Of a DNA stretch of 64,000 bases, positions 21,876 to 33,909 are shown piece after piece. The notes beneath the pieces are model-generated. The model made no database searches. It saw only the letters and a list, made by a program, of their open reading frames with translations, and was not told where the DNA came from. The translations under genes were made by a program, and so were the position numbers. The stretch's first letter is position 1. The number at the start of each line of letters is the position of its first letter. Where the stretch lies: NCBI RefSeq assembly GCF_020921035.1, contig NC_063153.1:16988001-17052000 (forward strand). Direction: 5' to 3'. This DNA is from Rhodamnia argentea (taxonomy: Eukaryota; Streptophyta; Magnoliopsida; Myrtales; Myrtaceae).

Positions 21876-23734
21876 GCACCAGATACCTATCTTAGTCGTG
21901 CAGCTATCGCCATCCACGTTTTGGAGCAAGAAGAAAAATTAGGAAAGAAGAAGGAAAACTCGAACCAACACATACTTACAAGAGAATGTAAGATGCCCTC
22001 CACAGTTTGTCTTGAGAAACATCTGTTTATACTCTTCAATCTATTACAAAGATCGAGACGGGTTGGAATTTGTCTGACTGGCTCTGATGAAGAGATTATA
22101 TATTCGACAGGAAGAGAATGAAATGCTTGAACAGAACACCAGTAACCTTTTGTGGAGTTCTTCCTCTTTTCTATTGGATTTCTGCGCATATTTGTTGATG
22201 ACGGATAAAATATCTGATGCGTTTGATGAATCCACCGAAGAAAGAGCGCGTTCTAAAAGAGGAAAATCCTATTGAGAGAGCAAAGGGTTATCCGTATACA
22301 CCAAAGACATAAAAAATTTCTTTTAATTATTAAAAACATGTCCCATGTCACATAGTTTCTTTAAAACTTTGAATATGAAAAGGGCGCAAGTTTTGAAATC
22401 GCTACTAACTATCTACCTTTGAAAAGACAAAATGAGTTGCAAGGCCACATGTAACCATTGTTGCTCCATCCACTCGTGCTCCGGTTAGTCCTATATATTC
22501 ACCTGCTTGACGTAACACTGCTCGAAAAATCTGAATGAATGTAAATTTTACTCTACAAATGAGATATATTTACTATTGATAAATAAAACTTGGTATAGTA
22601 TGCTCAAACATTAGACGGCAAATGAAAAGATTGATACAATGTAATTATATCCCTCTTTAAACCCCTTCTTACAAAGGACAATAAATGTTTTCCATGTCAC
22701 CGGAAGTTAAAAAAGGAAAGAGGAAGCTGCTAAAAAGATTACCAAAGTAATCGGGAAGTTTGGATAGGAAATGAGATGCACCCACATCCGGAAATAGTCT
22801 GAGTACTGCTTCCGGCATTGCAAATACCTGCATCCACATGATCGCAACATAGACAAGTCCAAATGTGTTATAAACTCATTTCCTAACTCATAAATGATAG
22901 GATGAGTTAATATATGTGTTAGTTTCATTCAATAAATGAGTCATAAATATGTTTAGACATAATATATGTGTTAAACGAGTCATAAATAGGTCGTAAATGG
23001 GGCATAGATAGATTTACAACTTTAGACCTAACTCATTTCTATGACTCCCTCACCCTCATTCAATCTCTGGCTTGCTTACTCTATACTCTAACCTAAGTTT
23101 GGATATGAGTTTTTCTAGATTTGATTAGATCAAAAGTGTTTTAGGAATAAGGATTGGGTCGAGTATGGGTTGAGCTGGGTATGTGTCGGCTCGGGTATGA
23201 GTTATTAGATTTGCATTGCAATAAAATGAGGTGTAAATGGGTTAAATGAATTTATTTAGGTTGGGCAATTTTTGACTCGGCCCAAATCCGACATGACCCA
23301 CCCATTTGATGGGTTTACTCTTCAAAAGAGTGATCTTCTGTAGAGACAAGAAAACTTTTGTCAGGTATCTCGACAGACACATTATGAGGAACAAAGCTCA
23401 TATACAATTATCGTTCATTATAATTGAGTCTTTTTTTCAATATTGAATATGTTATAGACGAGGACGACCATTTAAGGTCCTCTCCGTCACAACTCTAAAG
23501 CTCCCGTGCATGGAGATTCCGGCACCACCACCCATTACAACACCGTTGATGAGGCATACCTTCAATTTGATTCGTATAGAAAGGAACGTTCAGTTGATTT
23601 GGTTCGTAAGCCACGACAGTATGGTATAAGAAGAAAAGCTCCCCCAAACATCACCGAAGGCTTTTTATAGGTAGCTATCGAGTGATCCAAGGTGAGCTGT
23701 TTCTTGTAAAAGCTTGCTCCGAAGCTTCAATGTC
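20504..23734 (-). pseudogene. CHY1-like hydrolase pseudogene (exons 13 to 4)
   Basis: Ten exons of the 13-exon CHY1 structure remain in order, several perfectly readable: exon 12 GSRAIFFDKDKKPK, exon 10 ending TSLKIFLRS, exon 8 with SNRKEEELHK, exon 7 GEYIGLTGARVDG, exon 6 FPDVGASHFLSKLPDYFG, exon 5 NGVVMGGGAGISMHGSF. It is nevertheless dead. Exons 1-3 are missing beyond about 24.05 kb. In exon 4 the TGG of GHWSFG is TGA. The donor after exon 5 (near 23475) is TT instead of GT. Exon 13 has the same extra base as the fragment at 17.1 kb, so that frameshift predates the segmental duplication. Intron 5 is ~460 bp longer than in the intact gene because of a degraded insert (about 22860-23330). 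Confidence 0.9.
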
Positions 23735-24049
23735 CTGAAGCGTTTAAGCAATACCATAAACTACTTGGATGAAGAGATTAAGATATATATTCATGAATTT
23801 TACTCGCTTGTGGAAGGCAATTCTAATCTTGATAAAATCGGTGGAGACTGTTAAAATTGTCCCAAAGAAATCATTAATTACAATATCTACACTGAACCTA
23901 TGTATGTACATAGGATGATTCTGCTCTTCTGTTAAAAAATTGATTTTTTGGTTTTAGTTGATTTTTGAAAAGGTTTCCTAAGTGTCAAAAAATTGTTGGT
24001 TAAAACAAATCATTGGTCACCTTATTTTCAGAAATTTTATGGGTAACTT

Positions 24050-24775
24050 ATAAACACTTTTATGAAACTACTACACATTTTCTTGTCTTTCACTAACTTT
24101 TATTTGTCTGTCTTACCAACGTCTTAAATTGCCATATTTCTTTTAACAATCTTTATGCAAGTGACTTACCGACTTCTTCCAATCGAACTATCAATTAATT
24201 TTGGATTATCAACTCTCATGCAAGTTACTTACCAACGTTTATTTTGTTTTTTTTTACTAATTTATTAATTTTTGTTGTCGTTTACAATTTTTCTTCCATC
24301 AAGTTACAATAGGTTTGTTCTACCAACTGTCATTTAAGTTGCCTAAAAGGGTTTACTAAATTTTTTTAAAGTTATCAAATTTTCTGTGGTGTTACCAACT
24401 TTCATTTCCTTGCTTACTAACTAGTTAAATTTAACTCTTTCTATATTAATATTGCGTTTCTAACTCTTATTGGAGTTGTTACCAAATGTATATTGTTTTT
24501 CAAGCTACCAATTTCTCTTATATATGGCACAAAAAAAAAAAAACCTGTATTATTTTTACCAGCTTTTACTTACCTTTCTTACCCTTTAAATTTACTGACA
24601 ACTATGTTAAATGGCCAATTTTCACTTAAGTGAGTCAACGGCCTTTCTCCTATTAAGTTATTAACTAATTTTCAGTTATCAACTATTGTTTGAGGAGCTT
24701 TAACTTTGTTTATTCAGTTTCTTCGTAAATTTACCAACTTTTCTTACTGATCGCCAACTTTTATTTACCATTCTA
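24050..24775. repeat. AT-rich degenerate repeat region
   Basis: About 700 bases dominated by irregular reiterations of TACCAACTTT(T/C)A and TTACTAACTT, with interruptions. It replaces the sequence where exons 3-1 of the CHY pseudogene would be expected. No inverted ends or coding frames were found. Confidence 0.55.
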
Positions 24776-24776
24776 G

Positions 24777-25480
24777 TGGGGAGAAATTACCAAAAAAGTC
24801 CTAAACTTATTGTAATTGTGACAATTTAGTCCTAAACATTTTTTTGCCGATTCAGTTCATAAAATTTTTGTAATTGTGTCAATTTAGTCCATCCGGCGCC
24901 TTTTGGCCGGTCGGTGCCGACGTGGACGCCGGCCAACCAGCGACCTAATATTTTAATAATTTTTTTTAAAATTTCTTTGATTTTTTGTTATTTTTTTCTT
25001 TTTTATTTTATTTTCCTTTTCTTATTTTTTTCCCCTTCCCTTCCCCGTTCCTCAGCTTCAACTTTCTCTTCGTTTGTTCATGGGCTTCAACTTCACCAGA
25101 ACGCCTACAAGAAGGAGTGGCAACAGCTTAAGCGCACCCAGCTACAGGCCACCCGCCACGCGACCGTCTACGCCCACAACCCCATCATCTCCGCCTCCGC
25201 CCCACCACCTCACCTCTTTGCCATAGCCGTCGCCGCGCCCCCACCGTTGTCTACGTGTCGAGGTCCACCGCACTGATCCACATCACACACGGCTGCGTGT
25301 TCATCGGATCTCGGTGAGGCTCTCGTCGGCCTCGCCATGGTAGGGTAAAGCAAGGCTTGACCTCTCTAGATCCGGGCTAGCGAGGTCAGCCTTTGCTCGG
25401 CCATGGCGAGGCTCAGCCTTGCCCGGCCCGACCATGGCGAGGCTAGCGAGAGGCTCGCCGATCGTCCTCTACCTTTAGTG
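24777..25480. mobile_element. Mutator-like element relic with GC-rich interior
   Basis: Its left end GAAATTACCAAAAAAGTCCT, followed by TATTGTAATTGTG(A/T)CAATT, matches the left end of the element at 25574. The interior (about 25040-25450) switches to GC-rich sequence with an open frame that includes YKKEWQQLKRTQLQATRHAT, possibly a captured gene piece that I do not recognise. No right end was found; it is probably truncated by the neighbouring insertion. Confidence 0.5.
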
Positions 25481-25573
25481 TTTATATTTAATTACCGATG
25501 CCAATGTAAATATACTGTTGACATATTCATATACAGATTAGGTAACTTTAAAGACTTCATCATAATAATATTA

Positions 25574-26256
25574 GGAAAAATCACTAAAAGAGTTCTAAAC
25601 CTATTGTAATTGTGTCAATTCAGTCCTTAACTTTTTGTATTTGTACCAATTCAATTCATTTTACCGGCCGGTGCTGATGTGGCAAAATTTTAGAAATATT
25701 TTAATAATATTTGATTTTTTTATTTCTTTTTATTTCTTCTTTCTCAAAAATTTTCCCCTTCCCCCTATGGTTGGAGCTCGCCGGCCACTAGGCACGGCTA
25801 TGAAGCCCTCACTAGTGGCCGGGTCGAGCTTCACGGCCCTCACTCGGTGTCGCCTAGATCCGGGCGAGCCCAACCTCGCCGTGGCAAAGGTGGGCATGGC
25901 CTTGTAGGCCGTGCGTGAGGCCGCCTTTGCCGCGGTTGCCTATTGGCCTTGCCCGGCCCGGGCAAGGTGGGGGGAGGGCTTAATGGCCTTGGTCAAGTGG
26001 ATGGTGAGCTTTGGTGGCGCTTGCCGCCCACAGCTCACCAGCCACGGGGGTCGGTTGGGGGGAAGGGGGAAAATGAGAAAGAAAAGAAATAAAAATATTA
26101 AAATTATTAAAATTTTTCCACGTCAGCATTAGCTGGCCAAATGGACGGAATTGTCACAAATGCAAAAATTTTAGGATTGAATTGGCATAAAAAAAGATTT
26201 AGGACTGAATTAACATAATTACAATAATTTTAGGATTTTTTGATAATTTTTTTTCG
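25574..26256. mobile_element. Mutator-like MITE (683 bp), GC-rich core
   Basis: Imperfect inverted ends of about 40 bp (left GGAAAAATCACTAAAAGAG; the right end inverted shares CCTAAA and TATTGTAATT). The flanks ATAATATTA and ATAATATTG differ by one base and fit a 9-bp duplication. The core (25770-26060) is GC-rich and partly open, but low in information, and gives no recognisable family. Confidence 0.7.
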
Positions 26257-26540
26257 ATAATATTGGGGCCTTTACTACCAATAGGTTCGGTGACGTTTCG
26301 TCCCATATGGATTTACTAACTCATTACAGCAATAATTACCAAGCCTTTATAATTTGAGAGATTTAAGTATCTATTATGGAATGGGAGCTTAATACCGTTA
26401 CGTACCTTATTATTGATATTGCTGCCTACAAATTATTTGTGATATTACCGGTGATCGTTTGAAAAGAAACGTGGAGTTCCAAACTCATTGCAATGTTTAT
26501 CTCCGTAAGTCATATCATGAATATTCCTTTGAATAGCATG

Positions 26541-27042
26541 CAGGGGTGTGCAACCGGACCGGGTTTACCTAGAACTCGGATTGGACCATCCAAAAAATAA
26601 ATCGGGGAACGAGTTCCCTTTCAAAACGGTTTGGGAACCGGGCTGGTTCTCGGTTCCAAGTACCTAGGAATCGGACCGGTTTTTACCAACTATTATGAAA
26701 AAAAACCTCGTCTCACTCACCTCGATCCTCTGTTTTTCGTGGATTGTAATTTCTATTGTTCATATTAGGGAATGTTGCTTTTGGTGAATAGTGAGTTTTA
26801 TTATTCATCTTTTACTTTGAATCATTTCATTGCTACTCATATAATTTTGCTGAAAAAATGAAATAAAAAAGAAAAAGAAAAATAGGTTCTCGGGTAAACT
26901 CTGGAACCGGACCGAAAAAAAAAGATATGTTCTAAGACAAACAAGGTAGGTTCCAGATTCTAAAAATTTAGAACCGGTTATAACAGGGTCGGTTTTAGGG
27001 TATAGGTATGGAACCTATCTACCCGACCCATGCTCACGCCTA
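26541..27042. mobile_element. hAT-type MITE (502 bp)
   Basis: Ends CAGGGGTGTGCAACCGG and, inverted, TAGGCGTGAGCATGGGTCGG, with a perfect 8-bp duplication ATAGCATG (26533-26540, 27043-27050). The interior is rich in GGTTCC/GGAACCGG phrases like the hAT elements at 17645 and 57600, so all three are one broad family. Confidence 0.88.
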
Positions 27043-27050
27043 ATAGCATG

Positions 27051-28635
27051 TACTCGATTTTGTAGAGTATAAGTGAGTTGATAGAAGATTTACTTGGCTT
27101 ATTTTCATTTGGAAGGTGTTAACACCGAATTTTTTTCGCCCTAGGATCTCTCATGCATTTCATAAAAATTGGGGACCGGATTCATCGGAACGACGGAATC
27201 GGACCCCTAAATAAAGATGCTATGTTGCATAATCTTCCATTCTCATTCTTTAATACATTTAGGCTGTTCCGTTAAAACTCGGGATAGATATGTTTTATCC
27301 TATCCCGTGTTTGGAGGTGTCGATAGTATAATTTGATATGGGGAACGGATTTCTTCGTCTTAAAGTTACTTTCTTGTCTCATTTGTTTCTATTTTCATTT
27401 TATTTATTTTTTTGTAAAGAGGTTTGAAATCTAGTAAATGTGTACATTTTCAGTTTTTTTGTGATGAGAACATTATTTTTATAGTAATAAGATCGAATAT
27501 TTATAATACATAGGGCATATATGTTTTATATTATACGAGATATTTTAATATCATTTAAATGATGGATAGATATGGATTTTTTTATCTCTTCATTTAGCCT
27601 TAAAGATTAGGGACGCTTTCATTTAGCAATAGCGTCTCAGTCGAATATAAACATAGGCGAGATTATCTATTTATGTGGGACCGGATCATGAATTTAGAAA
27701 ATTGGGCTCTAAACTCATTTGAACTTCCAAGATTGAGCCCATAATAGTTGGGCCCCCCTTAAGGAATTTGGCCATTCCTTTTTCTTCCTCTTGGTTTGGC
27801 CGAAATCGACATGTGTAATTCACGTGTCGGTCCAAATTAGGAAAGAAAATAACACAAACAAGGAAAGAACAAAGGATGAACATTTCGCTTCCATCTTTCG
27901 ATTAATTCAATTGCATGAGCCTACTGATCATCTGCTCTTTTGATCCAAGTGTTTAACCCCTACGCACGCTTGCAACCTCAAAGCGAGAATGGCAGGATTC
28001 ATTGGCTGAGCACATTCTAATTTGAGCTAGAATTCTCCATGTTTGATTTCGATCGGTTGTCTGCATGCTTTTGCTCATTATTATAACATGTTTTGTTTTG
28101 GATCATGATCGCTTTTATTTTTACTATGGAGGCAATTAGTTTTTCAGTTCGGGTTAGTTTGTATCTTTTGGTTTGTTGTTGCATTCGTGTTTTCAGTTTT
28201 TTTGTCAATGATTGATGTAGGGTCGTTCCCGGGGTCATAACCCGAGAATGGCCCAGACAATTATGTTTCTTTATATTAAGTTTCAGCATTGAAGTTTATT
28301 TTCTTATACATATTAAGATAATCTTATCACATAAATAAACACTCAATAAAAAAGATAAAAAAAAGCATTTTTATTGCATTTAGGTGTTCTTGCATTCCAT
28401 GAATAGGAATAGATTAATTCTTAATATTGCTACTATAAGTCTATTATTGCATTTCATTTATGCAAATAGCTCACGAGGTCATATTCCAAATTTTTATGAT
28501 AATACATTGTATAGTTTTGCCCGCCATGGTTCGGGTTACTTTTTATTTTTCCATTCTTTCTATGCTTTAATTTTATTATTGATCGTTTCATTTTAATGGG
28601 TGAGCACTTATGCTAGATTATATAGATTTGTATGT
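27051..28635. other. intergenic region, possible worn LTR-like sequence
   Basis: No gene recognised. The stretch begins near a TGTTAACACCG word (27118) and holds leader-like sequence at 27.7-28.0 kb that could be part of an old LTR, but no second end, target duplication or internal domains were seen. Treat as unassigned. Confidence 0.3.
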
Positions 28636-29349
28636 GTAGAAGAACACATCAAGTGACAATACTTGTGTATGGCGCTCATTTTGATGTCAAATTCTTTTTG
28701 GATCATTTAAGTACCAATTTTTTTGAAAAATGGTTATTTCAATGTCAACTTCTGTGAGCTTCGCCGGAAATCTTACATGGCTCCTCGGAGGATTCCAGTC
28801 AGCAATAAAAAAACTTAAAATTAATAAAAAAAATCATGTAATATTAAAAAATAAATTGCCATGTAATGTTAAAAAATTAAATCTTTGCGACAGCTTCACT
28901 TAAGTGCCAATTTTTTTTGAAAATGGTTATTTCAGTGTCAACCTCTATGAGCTTCGCCGAAAATCTTACATGGCTCACTGGAGGATTCCAATTAGCAATA
29001 AAAAAGCTAAAAAATTAATAAAAAAATCATGTAATACTAAAAAATAAATTGCCATGTAATGTTAAAAAAATTAAATCTTTGCGACAGCTTCTCTTTTTTT
29101 TAGGCTTTTTTTTGTTTAAATTTAAAAGTCCATGTGGATGCCTCATGGCCTGATTTTTTTTATTTAAAAAAATTGCCATATAATGTTAAACAATTAAAAA
29201 TAAATGACAAGTAATTAGTTGGCCGGAATCTCTCGTTGGCACTAAAATAATCGTTTTTCTTCGATTTAGTACTTAAGTGACCCAACGAAAAATTTTGGTA
29301 CCAAAGTGAGCGTTGTGCACAAATATTGTTATTTGAGGTGTTCTTCTGC
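28636..29349. mobile_element. Mutator-like element (714 bp) with internal tandem duplication
   Basis: Ends G(T/C)AGAAGAACAC(A/C)TCAA are inverted and paired for 60-70 bp with mismatches. Flanks are an 11-base perfect repeat GATTTGTATGT (28625-28635, 29350-29360), in the Mutator range of 8-11 bp. Inside, a ~200-bp unit (about 28700-28895) is repeated in tandem (about 28900-29095), each with GAGCTTCGCCG and CTTTGCGACAGCTTC. No transposase. Confidence 0.8.
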
Positions 29350-29360
29350 GATTTGTATGT

Positions 29361-29667
29361 TTAAGAATAATAAAAATAAATTGAAAAGATTGGATGAAAC
29401 AATGTTTTGTGCACTTGCTATGAACTCACTCCCCCAAATCTTCAACCCAAATTTACCACCGCCTCACTAGCACCACCTCTTTCGCCTCGAATCTTGCCGC
29501 CGCTGCCGAGGTTATCGTAATCTCTCTCTCTCTCTCTCTCGACTCGGAGCGGCCGACCATGAAGAGGGCTGCCATGGCTGTCGTAGCCTCGCTCCGGGGT
29601 TGTGAGCCATCAATGGCCTTGGCAATGGATCAAATGGGAGACGAGCTTCTGAGTGACAGAGCTTTTG

Positions 29668-29708
<41 letters not shown>

Positions 29709-30847
29709 AGCTTCTGTGGCAAGTGCCTTTGTGGTGATGATGGGCAACGGGGGCGGGTCTCGTGCGGGATCAGAGTTGGGATTGGTAAGGTGAGATGTCT
29801 CTTGACAGGCGTGAGGAAATGGAGAGAGGTAATTTGCACAAAAAAAAAATGATTTATATTATAATTCTGCCCTAATGGGATGCAAATTCATATATTCAAA
29901 AGTAGAAAATGCAAGGTGATAAAAGTTATGTAAGTTTACGATTTGATTTTAGCATTAATCCAATCCAGCCAACTTGTCTTTTAGCTAACTATGAACAAAA
30001 AAAACTTGTCTTTTCAACTATGAAAAAAAAAAGGTGTTACCCTAATAAGGAAGGCGATAATTACCAAGTGGATGGTACAAGAATAATTGGAAGATATACC
30101 AAGCATTGCTCTTTCTTGGCTGCACATCCTAATAATTGGAGAATATATCAAGCATTTCTCTTTCCCTAGATATGACGTGTGCATAGACTCAGAGAAACTC
30201 TCCTCCAAAAGTTTAAAATGGAGCTTAAACTTTTAATCAACGGTTTAACACTCTTCGACCTAGGAGCTCTCGTGTTCAATAACTCCATGGCCCCTACAAA
30301 TATATCTTGCCCGACAGAATATCAACAATTCAAGACATTCCTTGTTGAAGAACCCAATTTCGCCGGTTTCGGTCTATTGAATACAATTCGATTGAAGTTA
30401 TGGGAGTTATACATTTTATACCGCTACTTGCCATTATAATTTCATAACACCTACCCATTTGTCAAGGAAACACAAATTTTTAAGAATTTTATTAATGATT
30501 GTCTTGGCGCGCTCGGTGAGCATATCGAAGCAGGAATGTGTCAATTTTCGAACCATGGATAAGATCGTATGAGAAAAGTAGTGCCTCGAAAAACTGCATA
30601 TTTATTTAATTTAATGACTCAACAGTGCCTCGAAGGCAGTCGTTAAGATCAAATTCTTAATTAAGTTCAATTGCCCTATTCATGGTTGCTTAAAGCACTT
30701 CGGAAATTTGCATTCTTTAAATCGTGACATAAATGATCAGTACATAATTGACACATAGGAAGCTCATCCACGTGAGCTCTATGTCACAACGACGGAGTGT
30801 GCCCTAAAGATAAATTTTCTTACTGTCTCCTTCCTCTGAAGATAAAC
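29361..30847. other. intergenic region with GA microsatellite
   Basis: A CT tract at about 29521-29540 and a GA tract at 29670-29704 flank a small open frame whose ER-repeat is only the microsatellite. No family signature was recognised. AT-rich, otherwise featureless, up to the dioxygenase pseudogene A. Confidence 0.4.
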
Positions 30848-31784
30848 GGGAACTGTCCACCAAGCACCATCTTTTAGGACTTGGAGGCCTTCGACTTCTT
30901 TGTCTTGCAAAACAGATGTGATTCCCGTTCTGTCTGAATGAGGTCTCATACCAAAAGACTTCGGTCCTGGAACAGGGAGGGAAGAAGTTGAACCCCACAT
31001 GCATCACCGGCGGGTCTCCGACCTAGTTTAAGAAGCTGTTCTCTTCCAACTTGAGTGACCGCGCCATGGCTTTATAAAGATCTTTCATCATTGATTTCAC
31101 TGCCCAATGTAGTGAGAGAAAAGGATGAACGTAAGTAAATCACGAGATAATAAATCATAAAATGGAACGAATAGACATGCCATATCATTGTCTTACTAAT
31201 TAGAACTGTCGATTAATCGAAAGAACAAACTAACATCAGAAAGAGGAAATCTAATTGTGGTTGATTCTTCAACTGGATTCTAGTTTTTCAACGGTTAGGG
31301 CGATTTTCTACCAGCTAACAACTTACATAAAAGAACAATTTTCGAAATGCGATTTAGGTCTAAGTGGTGTAACATACAAGATGACATTCAATCGATAGTG
31401 AGCTATAACTAAAAAACATGAAGAAGATATAACAAAGATACATTATCAAAGCAACCCACTAATAGTTGAATTGACAAAAAAGGTAAGCAACACCTACAAA
31501 TTTTTCAAGTTCTTTAAGAGTGAGAACTGTCGAAATATACTTTAATCCATCATTAACATCGCCTAGTTCCCTCTTGCAAGCTTCTTTGGACTTGAGTTTA
31601 ACCATAACCATAAAGGCAAAACCATTCTGAACAAGTATGAAACAGACTCCTGAGATAGAAACCTGGAAGCATCCACAAGAGCTGAGAATTGATTTGAAAT
31701 TAGAAGTTCATCTTCTGAGGAGAGAAGGCTCATGTCAATCACTAGGATTCTCGCAGAAACATTGCTTTCTGTTTCATAGACCAT
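30848..31784 (-). pseudogene. SRG1-like dioxygenase pseudogene, copy A
   Basis: Exon 1 (31784-31662) opens MVYETESNVSARILVIDMSL, the family start. Relative to copy B it has lost one base after EDEL, which changes frame. Exon 2 is missing. An exon 3 remnant (about 31100-30848) still holds MARSLKLEENSFLN, then TAG where the family has Q, and an extra base in the VFG motif. The stretch HSDRTGITSVLQDKEVEGLQ retains the metal-binding HxD. The last exon is absent. Upstream it keeps the family GA tract. Not functional. Confidence 0.88.
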
Positions 31785-31793
31785 GATTATTTC

Positions 31794-31794
<1 letters not shown>

Positions 31795-31855
<61 letters not shown>

Positions 31856-31970
31856 TTGATCTTGCTTTTGATGAGTAAAAATTAGGTAGAAGGAGCTTAT
31901 TTCTGCTCGATCTTGATTTCGGTGGGTTGGATTTTGATGAGTAAGAGTTGTGAGGAGAAGATTATTTGTA
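31795..31970 (-). promoter_or_regulatory. former promoter and leader of dioxygenase copy A
   Basis: A 56-base GA tract (31795-31850; CT on the coding strand) lies directly before the ATG, and TACAAATA sits at 31970-31963 where intact copies have TATAAATA. The tract is the longest in the family, consistent with free drift after the gene died. Confidence 0.6.
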
Positions 31971-32192
31971 CTTGTCTTGAATGATTATTACATTATGGGA
32001 CGGTCCAATGCCAGTCACAAATTCTTTTGTGGCCGACACATAACAATAAAAAATATTGTGAAATTTGTTATGGTAAGCATAATAAATATAGTAATATACT
32101 CACAGTCATGCAATCCTTTTCCTTACAATATTAAGACTGCAAAAGAAATCATCTCTCCTTTTCCTTATCGTATTCAAGACTAGCAAAAGAAA

Positions 32193-32232
<40 letters not shown>

Positions 32233-32279
32233 ATTCCACATTTGGAGGAACATAAGGGACCCACCATGCATAAATTTCC

Positions 32280-32510
32280 TCCCTAGAAAAAGTTTATGAG
32301 ATATTCCAAGTCAGCAAAATAACACTCCATTCATTGAATGACAAGTGTCCGACGAGGCCCACATTCCAGATCTTCCACTAGCCCCTCTCTCACTCACCTT
32401 CTTCGTTCCAAAAAAACATCCCATCTTCTGTTCTCTCTTCTCCGTCTACCTTCTCTCTCCTCTGTTATCTTTTCTCCGTCTCTCTTCACCAATGTCTTTT
32501 AGAATTCTCC
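32280..32510. repeat. inverted repeat arm 1 (partner at 38870-39085)
   Basis: About 220 bases (for example CATTCCAGATCTTCCAC and CTCTCTCACTCACCTTCTT) reappear inverted at 38870-39085. The two arms lie outside the copia/CACTA block. By position the arm is upstream-type sequence, and it contains no gene. Confidence 0.8.
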
Positions 32511-32524
32511 GAACCTATATTGCT

Positions 32525-32884
32525 TGATTGGTAGTGGTGGTAGCTACAACATATTCAGCTTCTGCAATAGATTATGTCACTGAGTCTTGCTTTTTAGATG
32601 TTGATGAAAATATTCCAGAACTAGTGTGAATGCATAGCCGATTGTACTTCTTCTATCATCAGATGAGCCTGCCCAAGCACTGTCAATATAACCGATCAGC
32701 TTGGCTGTTGTATTAGGTCAGTACCAAATGCCATAATCTGTAGTTCATCGTAAATATTTGAGAATTGTTTTGGCTGTTCCAAAATGAATTTGGCTTGGAC
32801 TCAACTTGAAACATGATAGTGGACTTGTCCCATACATAATGTTTGGCCGTGTAGCAGTAAGATATAGTAAACTGCCAATAAGGC
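32525..32884 (-). mobile_element. Ty1/copia fragment, RNase H side
   Basis: Minus-strand sequence here resembles the end of reverse transcriptase and the RNase H region of copia elements. It is the continuation of the copia fragment at 35622-38181, cut from it by the CACTA insertion, and it stops abruptly on its left without an LTR. An old, broken fossil with several breaks. Confidence 0.75.
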
Positions 32885-33795
32885 TTACACTACAAAAAAA
32901 CACGGATTTAGCCACAAAAAATTTGCCACTGGAAAAATTCGTCGCTATTTGCCACGAAATAAGCGTCGCTCATTAGTGACGAATATAGCGATGAAAAATA
33001 ATTCGTGGCTAATTAGCGACGAAAATTCCCACGAAAAATTTTTCGTGGCTAATTAGCGATGAAAATAGCCACGAAAAATTTTTCGTGGCTAATTAGCGAC
33101 GAAATATTTTTCATGGCTAATTAGCGACGAAAATATCCACAAAAAATTTTTTGTGGCTAATTAGCAATGAAAACGGCCATGAAATTATTATTCGTCGCTA
33201 TCTCCTTTGCGACGAAAATGGGCTACGTCACCAATTAGTGACGAACGTCTTTTTTCGTCACAAATTCTTTTATTAAAAGTTAGCAACGAAAATCGACGTT
33301 TGTCGCTAATTAGCGACGAAAATAAACGTTCATCCCTAATTAGCGATGAACTTTTGTTTTCGTCGCAAAATTAGCACTATGAATAAAAATAACAAAGAAA
33401 ATATTAAAATTAGCGACGAATCATTATTTTCGTCGCTAATTTAACGACGAAATGTATTATTCGTCGCTAATATGAAGGAAATAAAAAAAAGAAAATGTTC
33501 AATTTATTTAATATGCGACGAAAAACAGTGTTCGTCGCTAAATTTGCGACGACATAATACATTTCATCGCAAATTTATTTAATTTATTCTGGAAATTAGT
33601 GACGAAATTATTTTTTCATCACTAATTATTTTTTTATTTATTTAATTTATATCAGCAAATTTTGTGACGAATTTCATCTTTCGTCGCAGTTTTAGTGTTT
33701 CGAAGGCGTTCACGAGGCCCGGTTAAATCCGTGTCAATCAAGAGATGATCCTCGGGAAAAGATCTTGAAATGACTTAACTTCTTCGGGAGCCTCT

Positions 33796-33834
33796 CTTCT
33801 CTATATAACATAGCTTCCCTCAGCTCCGATTGAT

Positions 33835-33870
<36 letters not shown>
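33796..33870 (+). promoter_or_regulatory. TATA-like box and CT tract before the DUF868 fragment
   Basis: CTATATAACA at about 33801-33810 followed by a ~32-base CT tract (33839-33870) and then the ATG at 33910 reproduce a normal plant promoter and leader layout. This suggests the captured piece brought its own promoter. Inference from spacing. Confidence 0.5.
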
Positions 33871-33875
<5 letters not shown>

Positions 33876-33909
33876 GCAATTTCTTCAAGGAAAACTTTAG
33901 ACCTCGACG

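Noticed and set aside
27118-28310. Possible LTR starting TGTTAACACCG
   Set aside because: No matching end, target duplication or partner LTR could be found, so it is left as unassigned.
29559-29852. 97-residue plus-strand open frame with ER repeats
   Set aside because: The repeat is a GA microsatellite read as codons, and the rest has no family signature or splice context.
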